From NCBI RefSeq assembly GCF_030385785.1, contig NZ_JAUEDK010000029.1, positions 1-61,686 of the forward strand: a stretch of 61,686 nucleotides of DNA, written 5' to 3'. The stretch comes from Crenobacter oryzisoli (GTDB lineage: Bacteria; Pseudomonadota; Gammaproteobacteria; Burkholderiales; Chromobacteriaceae). A model generated the notes under the pieces. That model searched no databases and was not told the origin of the DNA. It saw nothing but the letters and a program-made list of their open reading frames with translations. The translations under genes were made by a program, and so were the position numbers. Below, one piece after another: positions 61,619 through 61,686 of this stretch (position 1 is its first letter; every line of letters begins with the position of its first letter).

Positions 61619-61686
61619 GGATCAAGCCTCACGAGCAATTAGTATCGGTTAGCTTAACGCCTCACAGCGCTTCCACACCCGACCTA
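61619..61686 (-). rRNA. rrl: 23S ribosomal RNA, 3' end (partial)
   Basis: The minus strand reads TAGGTCGGGTGTGGAAGCGC, then GTTAAGCTAACCGATACTAATT and GAGGCTTGATC, matching the conserved 3' end of 23S rRNA. The rest of the gene lies beyond the window. About 140 bases of spacer separate it from 5S. Confidence 0.93.

Overview
The window looks like the chromosome of a GC-rich betaproteobacterium, most likely of the order Neisseriales (Chromobacterium/Chitinibacter-type). The basis is the rimP-nusA-infB-rbfA-truB-rpsO-pnp order, a Pseudomonas-style arginine succinyltransferase (aruC-F-G-D-B) operon, the protein sequences themselves, and high GC with strong third-position bias. This is inference from gene content and not a database match. 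Almost everything is ordinary core chromosome; the accessory material is concentrated at the left end and in a few intergenic spots.

Layout. 1-3.0 kb is an AT-rich accessory patch: the 3' end of an IS630-type transposase, a secreted protein of unknown role, and a ParA-type ATPase translationally coupled to a small unknown partner. 3.2-6.0 kb is valS. 6.6-18.2 kb holds a small secreted protein, a Mut7-C RNase-like protein, a periplasmic alpha-2-macroglobulin overlapping pbpC, a short-chain dehydrogenase, and a TerC-type transporter behind a MITE-like repeat. 18.5-22.8 kb is the isoprenoid cluster xseB-ispA-dxs followed by an MgtC/DUF4010 membrane protein. 23.2-27.7 kb has an alpha/beta hydrolase, dsbD, and a secreted protein with 31-residue Asp/His-rich repeats. 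28.2-31.9 kb is a branched-chain acyl-CoA catabolic unit (acyl-CoA dehydrogenase, thiolase, and a divergent 3-hydroxyisobutyryl-CoA hydrolase). 32.0-34.7 kb has a sensor-like membrane protein broken by one stop codon, a CinA-like protein and a YdcF-family protein. 34.7-38.2 kb is livHMGF without a binding protein. 38.6-44.9 kb is the arginine catabolic operon (astC, aruF, aruG, astD, astB; no astE seen). 45.5-54.4 kb is the transcription/translation operon rimP-nusA-infB-rbfA-truB-rpsO-pnp. 54.7-58.0 kb is fadD, an ArsC-like reductase and dapE. 58.2-60.6 kb is cysDN, and the right edge is the 3' end of an rRNA operon (23S end and 5S, minus strand).

How genes work together. The liv transporter, the acyl-CoA catabolic genes and the ast operon suggest a lifestyle of amino-acid catabolism. 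PbpC and the macroglobulin form a periplasmic wall-repair/anti-protease pair. The most interesting non-standard signals are: (i) a GC-rich, highly foldable stretch closed by a 10-bp helix and followed by an intrinsic terminator, all upstream of and co-oriented with astC; (ii) a family of about 100-130 bp MITE-like repeats ending in TTAGCG(A/G)CTC, two of which sit in promoter regions; (iii) the orphan ParA pair; (iv) the Asp/His repeat protein; (v) a second, decayed acyl-CoA dehydrogenase 3' end left behind dsbD; and (vi) leader hairpins at pnp and rimP. None of these was tested by computation or searches.
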